Source: Acidobacteriota bacterium (GTDB lineage: Bacteria > Acidobacteriota > Terriglobia > Acidiferrales > UBA7541). From it: 64,000 bases of DNA. This document shows, in pieces, positions 28,307 to 37,945 of this stretch. Numbering within the stretch: position 1 is the stretch's first letter; the number at the start of each line of letters is the position of its first letter. Under the pieces are notes generated by a model. It had not been told where the DNA came from. It made no database searches and saw only the letters and a list, made by a program, of their open reading frames with translations. The DNA lies in NCBI GenBank assembly GCA_003154775.1, contig PMES01000101.1, forward strand, positions 1 to 64,000, written 5' to 3'. Position numbers and translations under genes: made by a program.

Positions 28307-30631
28307 TTACTGTACCCGCAGAGTTGCTTCGCTGGTGACCAGCGGTATCGGCTTCTGCTGCGAATCCTTGGCGTTCACCTGCACGATCGAAAGATTTGTT
28401 GTGCCGACCGCGAGCGCTTTGACCACCACGCCGAGCAAGGTGCCGCTGCCATTCACGCCGGGGGTGTTGGGCTGGCGGGTTGTCGAAATAATGGCCTGTC
28501 CGTGTTCCTTATCCACGCGCTGCACAATCGCGATTTCCTGAGTGCCGCCGGAGAGGAATCCTCCGTGGCGCACTTCCTCGACGCTGATAATCGCGGGGTT
28601 GTACTGCAACAGCATGGGCACGGAATATAGATCATTCACATTCTCCACCACCACGCCGATCGTGGCGGTCTGCCCTGGGCTCAGGTTCAGCGTGGAAGGC
28701 TCGAAGCGGATGCGCGGCCCCGTTGCCTGCGCTTGCGGATTGGGAATTTGCGCGGGCGCGCCGGGCTGCGCGCCGGGCGTTGGCGCGGCCGCGGGCACAA
28801 CTACCCCTCCAGGTCCTGGAGTTGCCGGCGCCGCTGCCGGCTGTGTCGCCTGTGGATTCGGATTCGCCGTCGGAGCCTTGACGTCCAACTCGCGCTTGGC
28901 CCCAACAAAGGTGTCTGTACCGGAGAACATCGGCCGTAGGTTGGCCTTGGTCCATTCCGGCAGGCGCACCACGCGCGGGATCATCACGATCAAAACTTCG
29001 TCTTCCTGCACCTCCGTATTATCCGCGGAGAAGAGGTAGCGCATCACCGGAATCTGCGCCACACCCGGCCAGCCATTCAGAGTCCTCGTGTCCGTACGCT
29101 GTATCAATCCTCCGAGGATGCTGACCTCTCCCTCTTTCAGGCGGATTTCGTGCTCCACCTTGCGCTGGCTGATGATGGGCTGCGAGATGCCACCGATGGT
29201 GGACGTGCCGGTTACGGACGAAACCTCGATGGAAACCTTCATGCTCACATCCCTATTCGGATGCACGTGCGGCGTCATGTCCACGTTCACGCCGACGTCG
29301 ATGTACTGAAACTGCGTGTTGACCAGCGGGTTCACGAATCCTGCTCCACTCGTGGCTCCCACGCCAACCCCTGCCTGAAAGCTTCCCGTTGCCACTGGCA
29401 CGCGGTCGCCAATCTTCAATTTTGCCGATTGCCCATCGATTCCGCGTAGTTCCGGGTTCTGGAGAATCTTTGTCGAACTGTCGGTGAGCAAGAAGTTCGC
29501 GGTGGCGCTCGGCAGCGTCAAGACCACGTCGCTCTGGTTCAAATGGCGTAGCTGATTTAGGGCGGCGGTGTTCGCAGCACTGGTGGTGGTCGTCGAGGTT
29601 GTTGTGGACGTGCTCGTGGTATAGCTTGGATTGATCTGAATGGACGCCGACTGCCCCGGCAGGATGCCCAGATTCTTCAGATTGTCCGTGCGCGCTTCCA
29701 GGATTAGCACCTGGACGATTACTTCCGGCTTGGCCTTGTCGATATCCCGAATGATTTTTTCGGCCAAAAGCAGTTTATCCGGCGTGTCGCGAATAATAAT
29801 GGCATTCTGCGAGTTCACCTGCTGGATGCGCTTCAGGTCCAGCAATTGCCTCAGCCCCGTGCTGATTTCCGTCAAGTCCTGTGGGATCGACACGTTGCTC
29901 AGGTAGAAAGTCCGCACCACCTGCTCTTCGTAATCGCGCCGCTTTTGCGCCTGGTCCGGAATGATCATGATGATGTTCTCCGTGACCGGTTTCCAGAAGG
30001 TCTTGCTCTGCAGACAGGTGATATCGAGCGCCTGCTCCAGCGTCACATTGTTCAATTCCGTGCTGATTCTTTTTTGCTGCAAGTCCGGATCGTAAATTAC
30101 GGTCAGCCCCGCAAGTTTTCCGATGGTGTCGAAGACCACCTTGGCATCGTTCGACATCTTCAGGTTGATGGGGGCCCGCGAAAGTGGCTTGATTTCCGGT
30201 GGCTCCGACGCCATCACCGGCTCCCCATTTTCAACCAGGGGCTCCTCGGCGGCCTGGTTCGCGGCGGCGCGCTCCGCGATAAGCTCCAGCGTTTTTTTTA
30301 CTTCCTGATCGGCGACGGAACTCGAGGGATCGTACACCTGCGCGCGCTGGAACTCGGAGAGGGCGCCTTGCAAATCGCTTTTGTCCAGCAATTTCATGCC
30401 CTGATGCACGTGCTGCTGGCTGGCTTCGAATCGCGCCTGGTTCAACTTGATCTGGAAATTGGCGTTGTGCGGATCGACTTTCGTGGCCTTCAGGTAGTAG
30501 TCGACGGCGGCGTCAAAATCCTTCAGGTCTTCGGCGCGCATGCCGGCAGTGTAGTTCTGGTTGCCTTTTGGGCAGCCCGCAAGGGAGACTCCGAAGGCAA
30601 TGCAGATGGCAACCTTACTCCAGCGACGCAT
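28307..30631 (-). CDS. secretin (GspD/PilQ-like) lipoprotein with C-terminal cohesin-like domain
   Basis: MRRWSKVAICIAFGVSLAGC lipobox, TPR-like N-terminus, secretin core VEHEIRLKEGEVSILGGLIQ, C-terminal RIRFEPSTLNLSPGQTATIGVVVENVNDLYSVPMLLQYNPAIISV. Confidence 0.85.
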   Translation of the reverse strand: MRRWSKVAICIAFGVSLAGCPKGNQNYTAGMRAEDLKDFDAAVDYYLKATKVDPHNANFQIKLNQARFEASQQHVHQGMKLLDKSDLQGALSEFQRAQVYDPSSSVADQEVKKTLELIAERAAANQAAEEPLVENGEPVMASEPPEIKPLSRAPINLKMSNDAKVVFDTIGKLAGLTVIYDPDLQQKRISTELNNVTLEQALDITCLQSKTFWKPVTENIIMIIPDQAQKRRDYEEQVVRTFYLSNVSIPQDLTEISTGLRQLLDLKRIQQVNSQNAIIIRDTPDKLLLAEKIIRDIDKAKPEVIVQVLILEARTDNLKNLGILPGQSASIQINPSYTTSTSTTTSTTTTSAANTAALNQLRHLNQSDVVLTLPSATANFLLTDSSTKILQNPELRGIDGQSAKLKIGDRVPVATGSFQAGVGVGATSGAGFVNPLVNTQFQYIDVGVNVDMTPHVHPNRDVSMKVSIEVSSVTGTSTIGGISQPIISQRKVEHEIRLKEGEVSILGGLIQRTDTRTLNGWPGVAQIPVMRYLFSADNTEVQEDEVLIVMIPRVVRLPEWTKANLRPMFSGTDTFVGAKRELDVKAPTANPNPQATQPAAAPATPGPGGVVVPAAAPTPGAQPGAPAQIPNPQAQATGPRIRFEPSTLNLSPGQTATIGVVVENVNDLYSVPMLLQYNPAIISVEEVRHGGFLSGGTQEIAIVQRVDKEHGQAIISTTRQPNTPGVNGSGTLLGVVVKALAVGTTNLSIVQVNAKDSQQKPIPLVTSEATLRVQ

Positions 30632-30878
30632 GGACTCTCCGAGACCCCGTCTGATCCCAAACCTCGTCTTTACTTGCCTTTGGAGTCTAGCATCCGCCTT
30701 AGCAGCGCGGCAAGCGACGCCCGCTCGGATGTCCTGCATGTCACACTGTCCCATATACCAATCGCATCCCATCTGGTGGACCTGTGGACACACGGCTGGG
30801 GCCTATCTCCACCGGCTGGACCACCTTGGCCAGCCTTCCTTGCTTGTTTAGACGCAGCATCGGGTAAAATGAAAGATT

Positions 30879-31385
30879 GTGACCAAGCCAACTAAGAAAC
30901 CCGAAAAGGGCAAAGATACCAAAGGCCCGCGCGACCTGATCGTCGCCCAAAACCGCTCCGCTTCCTATCACTATCATATCCTTGAGAAGCTGGAAGCGGG
31001 CTTGGTGTTGCACGGCACGGAAGTCAAAGCCCTCCGCGAAGGCAAGGCCAACATTCGCGATGCCTATGTGGACTTCAAGCCCAGCGGTCCCTACCTCGTG
31101 AACGCGCACATCGCGCAGTATATGCCCGGCGGGCCGTGGAATCATGAACCGCTTGGTAACCGCAAGTTGCTGCTTCATAAACGCGAAATCTACAAATTGT
31201 CTGGCCGTACCGAATCGAAAGGTTTGACCGTCATTCCCTTGCGGATTTATTTCCGCAACGGCATTGCCAAGGTCGAAATCGCGCTGGCGCAGGGCAAAAA
31301 GTCGTGGGACCGCCGCCAGAACGAACGTGACAAGGATGCCCGCAGGGAAGCGGAGCAAGCGATGTATCGCAACCGGAGGCGATAA
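30879..31385 (+). CDS. smpB: SsrA-binding protein
   Basis: IVAQNRSASYHYHILEKLEAGLVLHGTEVKALREGKANIRDAY; GTG start. Confidence 0.95.
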   Translation: MTKPTKKPEKGKDTKGPRDLIVAQNRSASYHYHILEKLEAGLVLHGTEVKALREGKANIRDAYVDFKPSGPYLVNAHIAQYMPGGPWNHEPLGNRKLLLHKREIYKLSGRTESKGLTVIPLRIYFRNGIAKVEIALAQGKKSWDRRQNERDKDARREAEQAMYRNRRR

Positions 31386-31392
31386 ACGAACC

Positions 31393-32883
31393 ATGCAAAT
31401 CACGTTGCAAACCAAACCCATTGTCACGCTCGCGGAAGATGCTCTTGTCACCTACCTGTTCGAGGAGAGCGTCCCCATCCAAAACCGCATCGCCGACCTC
31501 GATAAGCTCACGGGCGGTTTGCTCGGCCGCTTGGCCAAGAGCGGCGAGCTCACCGGGAAAACCCTGGAACTGACCCTTGTCCATGCGCCGGCAGGCCTGA
31601 AGTCCGCCCGCTTGCTTCTCGTCGGGGCAGGGAAGCGCGAGCTATTTAACCCTGCAACGCTGCGAAAAGTTGCGGGTGCGGCGCTGCGTTATTTGAAAAC
31701 CCGCGGTGTCCACAAATTCGTCTTCGCCCTCCGCGAAGGCGATCTCACCGAAGAAGCCGCCCAAGCGGTCACGGAAGGGGCCATTGCCGCCGATTTTGAG
31801 TCCGACAAGTACAAGACGGACAAGAAGAACGATAAGTTCATCGAGGCGCTGTCTATTGCGGGCTATGGTGACGCGCAGAAAGCCGTGGGCGAAAGGGGTA
31901 TTGCCCGCGGGCGCTTTGTTGGCGATTCGCAGAACTTTACCCGCGACCTCGTGAACGAGCCCTCCAATAAACTCACGCCGCGCATCCTGGCCGAAAAAGC
32001 CGAAGCCATGGCCAAGGAAGCCGGCCTGAAGGTCGAGATCCTCGACGAAAAGAAAATCGCCGGCTTGAAGATGGGCGCGCTGCTTAGCGTCGCTCAGGGC
32101 AGCGTCGAGCCGCCTCGCGTCATCGTGATTACCTACACGCCCGCGATTGCAAAGCCCGGCGCGCCGGTCATCGGCCTCGTCGGCAAGGCGGTCACCTTCG
32201 ATACCGGCGGCATTTCCATCAAACCGTCCGAAGGCATGGAAAAAATGAAGTACGACATGGCCGGCGGCGCCACCATGCTCGGCGTGATGCGCGCACTGGC
32301 CGCACTGAAGCCCAGCGTCAAGGTCATTTGTGTCGTCCCAGCAACGGAGAATATGCCGGGCGGTAAGGCGCAAAAGCCCGGTGACATCCAGACCGCCATG
32401 TCTGGGAAGACCATCGAAGTGCTGAACACCGACGCCGAGGGGCGCTTGATTCTTGCCGATGGCATTCATTACGCCAAGCAGCTTGGCGCAACGCATCTCG
32501 TTGATGCTGCCACGCTCACTGGGGCGATTGTTGTAGCGTTGGCGGGTATCAATGTAGGCGTGTTTGGCTCCGATCAGGCTTGGACGGACAAACTGCTCGC
32601 CAGCGCCAAAGCTGTCGGCGAAAAAATGTGGCCCATGCCCATGGACGAGGAATACCGCGAATTTATCAAAGGCAGTTTTGCCGACATTCAGAACATAAGC
32701 AGTGGAAAAGGCGGCGGCGCCATCACCGGCGCGATGTTCATTCGTGAATTCGCGGGCGATACCCCCTGGATTCACCTCGACATCGCCGGCACCGCCTGGA
32801 ACGACGACGCCAAACCTTGGCTAGCCAAAGGCCCCACCGGCGTAGCCCTCCGCACCTTGGTCCACCTAATCACCACGCTCTAA
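31393..32883 (+). CDS. pepA: leucyl aminopeptidase
   Basis: VGKAVTFDTGGISIKPSEGMEKMKYDMAGGA and NTDAEGRLILADG M17 motifs. Confidence 0.95.
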   Translation: MQITLQTKPIVTLAEDALVTYLFEESVPIQNRIADLDKLTGGLLGRLAKSGELTGKTLELTLVHAPAGLKSARLLLVGAGKRELFNPATLRKVAGAALRYLKTRGVHKFVFALREGDLTEEAAQAVTEGAIAADFESDKYKTDKKNDKFIEALSIAGYGDAQKAVGERGIARGRFVGDSQNFTRDLVNEPSNKLTPRILAEKAEAMAKEAGLKVEILDEKKIAGLKMGALLSVAQGSVEPPRVIVITYTPAIAKPGAPVIGLVGKAVTFDTGGISIKPSEGMEKMKYDMAGGATMLGVMRALAALKPSVKVICVVPATENMPGGKAQKPGDIQTAMSGKTIEVLNTDAEGRLILADGIHYAKQLGATHLVDAATLTGAIVVALAGINVGVFGSDQAWTDKLLASAKAVGEKMWPMPMDEEYREFIKGSFADIQNISSGKGGGAITGAMFIREFAGDTPWIHLDIAGTAWNDDAKPWLAKGPTGVALRTLVHLITTL

Positions 32884-33072
32884 ACGCGCATCAATTGTGC
32901 GTAAATGCGCCTTGGGGTTCGGAGCCGCCCCCAAGCCCGTCATTCCGAACGGAGTCCGCGAAGCGCGGGTTTTGCGCCCCGTACGCTTCGTCGGGGTGAG
33001 GAATCTCTCTTCAGCTTTCGCTCATCGCTCCTGGAGTCTGCAGGGCATGCAATCCCTCCCCCAGCCATATCC

Positions 33073-35085
33073 TTACATCTTCTCAGGGGCCTCAATACCG
33101 AGCAGGTGCAGCGCCCGCACTAGTTGCCTCTCCACCAGTTCCGTCAATCCCAGCAAAAACGCCCGTTTCTGTTCATCCGTCTCCGAAAGAATGTGATGCT
33201 TGTGGTAAAAAACATTGAATCCCTGCGCCAATTGAAACACGTACTTCGCCACAAAAGCCGGTTCCTGCGCGCCGATTCCGGCATCCACGGCGTAATCGAG
33301 CGTGCCTGAGTCGAGCACAAGCTCCCAAAGCCCATTGCCTTCCGCCCCGCCAAGGAATTTCTCCACCGACTCCTTGGTTAACTCCGCGCGCAACGCACCC
33401 GCCTCCAGCCCCTTGCGCCGTATGCCGCGAATGCGCACCACGGCGTACTGGCAATACGGCCCGGTCTCGCCCTCAAAGCTCAAAGCATCCTTAAAGTCAA
33501 ACGCGATGATGGTGTTCCGCGTGTACTTCAGCAGGAAAAACCGCAGCGCGCCAATCGCAATGGCATGCGCCGTGGTAAATTGCTCCGCCGCAGGCATCTC
33601 CGCATGGCGCGGCTGTACTTCGGCCAGTGCCGCGGCCTCCAGCTTGGTGATCAGGTCGTCGGCCTTCACGCCATGGCCCTTGCGCCCGCTCACCTCGACG
33701 TAAGCCTTCTTCGATTCCTCCGCGGCGATTTCGTATCCCAGTTCCGCGGCGCAACGCGGCGTCAGCGCCACAATCTGATAATCGAAATGAATCGAATTCT
33801 CGGCCTCGCGCGTGTGTCCAAGTGCCCGCAGCCCTTCCGCCACCACCTCCTGCAAATACGCCTGGCGCGTATCAATCACGTTGTAGACCGCCGTTGCCTC
33901 TCCAAAGTGCGGCGCGCCCGGATCGCTCTTCTCCGTGGTGGTAGCCCACACTATTTTCTCGTCAGGCGGAGCGGGCCAGTTGCGATACTGAAAATCCTTG
34001 CCCAACAGTCCAAATTTCCACAACTGGTAAGCGATGTCCTTCCCGACATACGTCACCGTGCCGTTGGACCGCACGATAATCTTCGCCTGGCCGTCTTCGT
34101 CGGAGGATGAGGTCAATGAGGTAGTCGGACTTTCCTTCACTTCCTTTACCTCTCCTGCGTCCTCCACTTCCTTCCCCCACGGCATAATCCAGCACCCGGC
34201 ATTCTTGCCGCCCGTGGCCAATTGAATCGCGCCGCTGGCCTTCAGCTTTTTAAACGCCGCATCCCAAAAATGGAGATGCAGGATTTCGCTTTCCCGCGCC
34301 AATAGTTCGTAGAAAATGTCCAGCCGCGCCATGGTGCGCAGGTGCAGGCTCACAATCGCGTCGGCAATCACCGTGGCCATCTCGGCGATCTCGCCTTTGC
34401 CTTCTTCGATGGCCTTCAGCGTCTCTCCGCGCAATTTGGCGGCGCGCGTCTTTTCTTCCTCAAAGAATTGCGTGGCCTTGGCATAAAGATCCCAACACAA
34501 ATAATCAAACCCCGGCTGCCCGGCGAGTTTCTTAACCTCGGCGAGAGACTTTTTCTCCATCTCGCGGAACGCAATCACCACGTCCGCCACCTGCACGCCG
34601 GTGTTATCAATGTAGTTCTGCACTGCAACCTCGTGGCCCGTGTGCCGTAGCATCCGCACCATCGTGTCGCCCAGCACCGCATTGCGCAGGTGCCCGATGT
34701 GCGCGGCCTTGTTGGGATTGATGCTGGTGTGCTCAACGATGACCCGGCCAAGCGCGTCGTTCACCCCGCGCGATTCACCGCTGGTTTCGGCACGCAGGTT
34801 CTCCCAAAACGCCCCGCGATCGAAAAACGCGTTCAGGTAGCCGCCGCCGGCCACCTCCACGCGTGCTACCCCGGCGATCGGCGGCAGCGAGCCGGCAATT
34901 TCCTGCGCGATCTGCCGCGGCGCCTTCTTCAGCCGCTTGGCCAGTTCAAAACATACCGGCGAAGCCGCTTCGCCGAGTTCCAGCTTCGGCGGCCGCTCCA
35001 GCGTGATGCTGATCTCGCAGCCATACTTCTCCCGAATGTGCGCGCCGAGCGTTTCTCGTAACCTCTGGATGATTGTCAGGTACAC
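33073..35085 (-). CDS. argS: arginyl-tRNA synthetase
   Basis: INPNKAAHIGHLRNAVLGD signature; C-terminal anticodon domain. Confidence 0.95.
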   Translation of the reverse strand: MYLTIIQRLRETLGAHIREKYGCEISITLERPPKLELGEAASPVCFELAKRLKKAPRQIAQEIAGSLPPIAGVARVEVAGGGYLNAFFDRGAFWENLRAETSGESRGVNDALGRVIVEHTSINPNKAAHIGHLRNAVLGDTMVRMLRHTGHEVAVQNYIDNTGVQVADVVIAFREMEKKSLAEVKKLAGQPGFDYLCWDLYAKATQFFEEEKTRAAKLRGETLKAIEEGKGEIAEMATVIADAIVSLHLRTMARLDIFYELLARESEILHLHFWDAAFKKLKASGAIQLATGGKNAGCWIMPWGKEVEDAGEVKEVKESPTTSLTSSSDEDGQAKIIVRSNGTVTYVGKDIAYQLWKFGLLGKDFQYRNWPAPPDEKIVWATTTEKSDPGAPHFGEATAVYNVIDTRQAYLQEVVAEGLRALGHTREAENSIHFDYQIVALTPRCAAELGYEIAAEESKKAYVEVSGRKGHGVKADDLITKLEAAALAEVQPRHAEMPAAEQFTTAHAIAIGALRFFLLKYTRNTIIAFDFKDALSFEGETGPYCQYAVVRIRGIRRKGLEAGALRAELTKESVEKFLGGAEGNGLWELVLDSGTLDYAVDAGIGAQEPAFVAKYVFQLAQGFNVFYHKHHILSETDEQKRAFLLGLTELVERQLVRALHLLGIEAPEKM

Positions 35086-35158
35086 GGTTCCTCAGTCTGC
35101 TGCAGCAGTGCTTTGTAATCCCCCAGTATAGCAGTGCCGTGCTGCTGCCGGCCGACCC

Positions 35159-35189
35159 CGTAGCACAGTCACTCCTGACTGTGCTCTTG
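35159..35189. repeat. intergenic palindrome
   Basis: AGCACAGTCA-CTCC-TGACTGTGCT (35162-35185), 10-bp perfect stem. Confidence 0.7.
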
Positions 35190-35197
35190 GGTTTGCC

Positions 35198-35292
35198 TTT
35201 GTAGCGGCCGCCTGGCGTTTATCCCGACCTGGTCGGGGAGGCGGGCGCTTTGTTCTCGCCTTCGTAGTGCCCGATCCTTAGATCGGCCACCG
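35198..35292 (+). repeat. dispersed intergenic repeat family A, copy 1
   Basis: TTTGTAGCGGCCGCCTGGCGTTTATCCCGACCTGGTCGGGGAGGCGGGCGCTTTG... Confidence 0.8.
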
Positions 35293-35711
35293 TAGTCTTT
35301 TCGCAATCCCCGCGGCTTTTCTCTATCCGCCTCCCAGCGGGAATCAGGCGCTAGATTTGCTGCCCTTTCCATCGCCCGCGCCACAAAGAAAATGCGGGGG
35401 CACCGGGCTCAACGGTTAGTAGAGAGAAACGAGGAAAGGAAAGGTCCGCAACAGTTGCGGCTTAGCGAACTACGATGACGTTTGCGGTGAACATCGTCAC
35501 GTCCTGGGCGCTCCTCGTAAGCGCCACGCAATGAACTTACATCAGTCTAACTTGCCCAAGATTAGACAAATTTCTGCCCATCCAGGCCACCTGAATCGTC
35601 TACTAGCAAAAGGTCAATTCCCCGGTTGCCGTGTTAACTAGATATTCGTTTATCTTCCGCCAATGAGTCGGCCACTATTGCCCCTCTGATTTCCGACCTA
35701 TACTCTAGATT

Positions 35712-36437
35712 ATGAAGACTAAACGCCGAGCTTGGAGTATCGCGCTTTTGTTTCTTGTTCCGTTGCCCGCCGGGTCGGAGGCAGACGCGGCCGCGAAAGT
35801 CGAAGGTGTGGTGCTGGACATCACTGACGCGAGAATTTCGAATGCATCGCTCACTTTTGGGAACGAGGCCCGCGAGTACACGACGAAGACTCGGGAGGAT
35901 GGAACGTACTCCATCGAGCTGAAACCGGGCACATATACGATGGACGTCAAAGCCTTTGGTTTTTGCAATTTGCGGCGCGCAGGATTCGTTCTGGAGAAGC
36001 ACGCAACGCTTCGATTCGACATGCAGATGTGGGTCTGTCCAACCGACACTGAGTTCATCCAATACACTGAGTTGGAGGAAGTACCTCCTACACACCTCAA
36101 ACCTCTTGTTTTGTATGCGAATAGAGAGCTGCGAGGTGAACTCCAGCGGTTCATGGGCCCCAATACCTACAATGACGGAACGGGGCATTCTCGGCAGTAT
36201 CCTGCGATCTTCACCTTTAATCTCCTGACGGTCCGAGCCAAAGAGATTCTCTATGACCCAACCAAACATCTACTCAGCGCGTTTGGGAATGTTCTTTGGC
36301 AGGATGGGAATGATTCCGGTGCAAGCGCAAAGGTCGAGATCAAATTGGATGGATTGAGGCCAAGGGTCAGTCTACCGAACTGCCAGCGATGTCCCATTGA
36401 TCCAAATAGCTCTGTGGGTAACGCCTATTCAGACTGA
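35712..36437 (+). CDS. secreted carboxypeptidase-regulatory-like domain protein
   Basis: Signal peptide; VEGVVLDITDARISNASLTFGNEA...TREDGTYSIELKPGTYTMDVKAFGF. Confidence 0.65.
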   Translation: MKTKRRAWSIALLFLVPLPAGSEADAAAKVEGVVLDITDARISNASLTFGNEAREYTTKTREDGTYSIELKPGTYTMDVKAFGFCNLRRAGFVLEKHATLRFDMQMWVCPTDTEFIQYTELEEVPPTHLKPLVLYANRELRGELQRFMGPNTYNDGTGHSRQYPAIFTFNLLTVRAKEILYDPTKHLLSAFGNVLWQDGNDSGASAKVEIKLDGLRPRVSLPNCQRCPIDPNSSVGNAYSD

Positions 36438-36536
36438 AGATTGAGGACTAACCCGCCACCCGTCTGACATCGAACTCCACTACTGTCTAAGGTACACTCT
36501 CTCAAAGTGTGATTCGGGCACCGCTCGAGGAAAATC

Positions 36537-37700
36537 TTGCCGCAAAAATTTGACGTTCTGGTAATCGGCGGCGGCGCTGCCGGCCTGCTGTGCGCCATCG
36601 AAGCGGGCAAGCGTGGCCGCCGCGTCGCCGTCCTCGAACACGCCGACCGCATCGGCAAGAAAATCCTCATCTCCGGCGGCGGACGCTGCAACTTCACCAA
36701 CATTCATTGCCAGCCGCAAAATTTCCTCTCCGCGAATCCCCACTTTGCCAAATCCGCCTTGGCCCGGTACACCCCCGCGGACTTCCTCGCCCTCGTCGAA
36801 AAACATCGCATCCCCTACCACGAAAAAACACTCGGCCAGCTCTTCTGCGACAACTCCGCCAGCGACATCACCAACATGCTGGAAGCCGAATGCCGCGCCG
36901 CTGGCGTAAAAATCATCCTGAACAGCAAGATCACGGAGGTTTCCCGCGATACGCAATTTGTCATCCGCTGCGAATCCGCCGAATATCGCGCCGCCGCGCT
37001 AGTGGTAGCCACGGGCGCCCTCTCCATCCCCAAGATGGGCGCAACCCCCTTCGGCTACGACCTGGCCCGCCAATTCGGCCTGAAAATCATCACGCCCCGC
37101 CCCGGCCTGGTTCCTCTCGTCCTCGCTCCTGCCGACCGCAAGCGATACAGCGAACTCGCCGGCGTTTCGACAGAAGTGATCGCGCAGGCCAATCAAACGC
37201 CCTTCCGCGAGAAAATGCTCTTCACCCATCGCAGCCTCAGCGGCCCCGCCATCCTGCAAATTTCCAGCTACTGGCAAGAAGGCAAACCCATCCGCATCGA
37301 TCTCGCCCCCGACCGCGACGCCACCGCCGCCATCCGCGAAGCCGGCACGCGCAATCTAACCGCCGCTGAAAAAGCCTTCCAACAGTTTCTCCCCAAACGA
37401 CTCGCGGAAACCTGGCTGCACCACAATGCGCCCCGCTCCTGGACGAATCCCGCGCTCGCCGCCCTCGAAGCACAAGTGCACGCCTGGTCGCTCACGCCCG
37501 CCGCCACGGAAGGCTTCGAGAAGGCCGAAGTCACCGTCGGCGGCATAGACACCGACGAACTCTCCAGTAAAACGATGGAATGCCGCAAAATCCCCGGCCT
37601 CTTCTTCATCGGTGAAGTCGTTGACGTCACCGGCCAACTCGGCGGCTTCAATTTCCAATGGGCCTGGGCCAGCGGCGCCGCCGCCGGCCGCGTCCTCTAG
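36537..37700 (+). CDS. NAD(P)/FAD-dependent oxidoreductase (HI0933/YhiN-like)
   Basis: FDVLVIGGGAAGLLCAIEAGKRG; ISGGGRCNFTN; C-terminal GEVVDVTGQLGGFNFQWAWASG. Confidence 0.9.
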   Translation: MPQKFDVLVIGGGAAGLLCAIEAGKRGRRVAVLEHADRIGKKILISGGGRCNFTNIHCQPQNFLSANPHFAKSALARYTPADFLALVEKHRIPYHEKTLGQLFCDNSASDITNMLEAECRAAGVKIILNSKITEVSRDTQFVIRCESAEYRAAALVVATGALSIPKMGATPFGYDLARQFGLKIITPRPGLVPLVLAPADRKRYSELAGVSTEVIAQANQTPFREKMLFTHRSLSGPAILQISSYWQEGKPIRIDLAPDRDATAAIREAGTRNLTAAEKAFQQFLPKRLAETWLHHNAPRSWTNPALAALEAQVHAWSLTPAATEGFEKAEVTVGGIDTDELSSKTMECRKIPGLFFIGEVVDVTGQLGGFNFQWAWASGAAAGRVL

Positions 37701-37822
37701 CCCCCCTCACCCTCCCGCGAGCACGCACAAATGGCCATCCAATGTAGTGGCCAACCTTTAGGTTGGAGCTTGTAACGCAGGGCGAGTCTGCGAGCCCTGC
37801 GCCTTTTCTCTTGCCGTCTCCG

Positions 37823-37861
37823 CGTAGGGGTCGAGCACTGCTCGACCCCAGCTCGGCAAGC
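37823..37861. repeat. hairpin repeat family B, copy 1
   Basis: GTAGGGGTCGAGCA-C-TGCTCGACCCCAGCTCGGCAAG. Confidence 0.75.
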
Positions 37862-37945
37862 TGTAAACACTCTTCTCGTACCGCTCGCGTTTGACGCTGA
37901 GGAACCGCAACAGATAGTATCAACAGGCGGGAAATCAAAAGCGAA

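Noticed and set aside
28307-30895. Long antisense ORF 29846-30895 (+) and other overlapping ORFs opposite the secretin
   Set aside because: Antisense to a well-supported secretin gene; high-GC codon bias commonly opens the opposite frame.
31642-32775. 377-aa minus-strand ORF opposite pepA
   Set aside because: Mirror ORF of a clear M17 aminopeptidase; no recognisable motifs.
32938-33010. GTCATTCCGAACGGAGTCCGCGAAG-type sequences (also ~43410, 43527, 46059, 52677) as novel elements
   Set aside because: These look like common dispersed intergenic repeats of this bacterial group; too short and generic to claim novelty.
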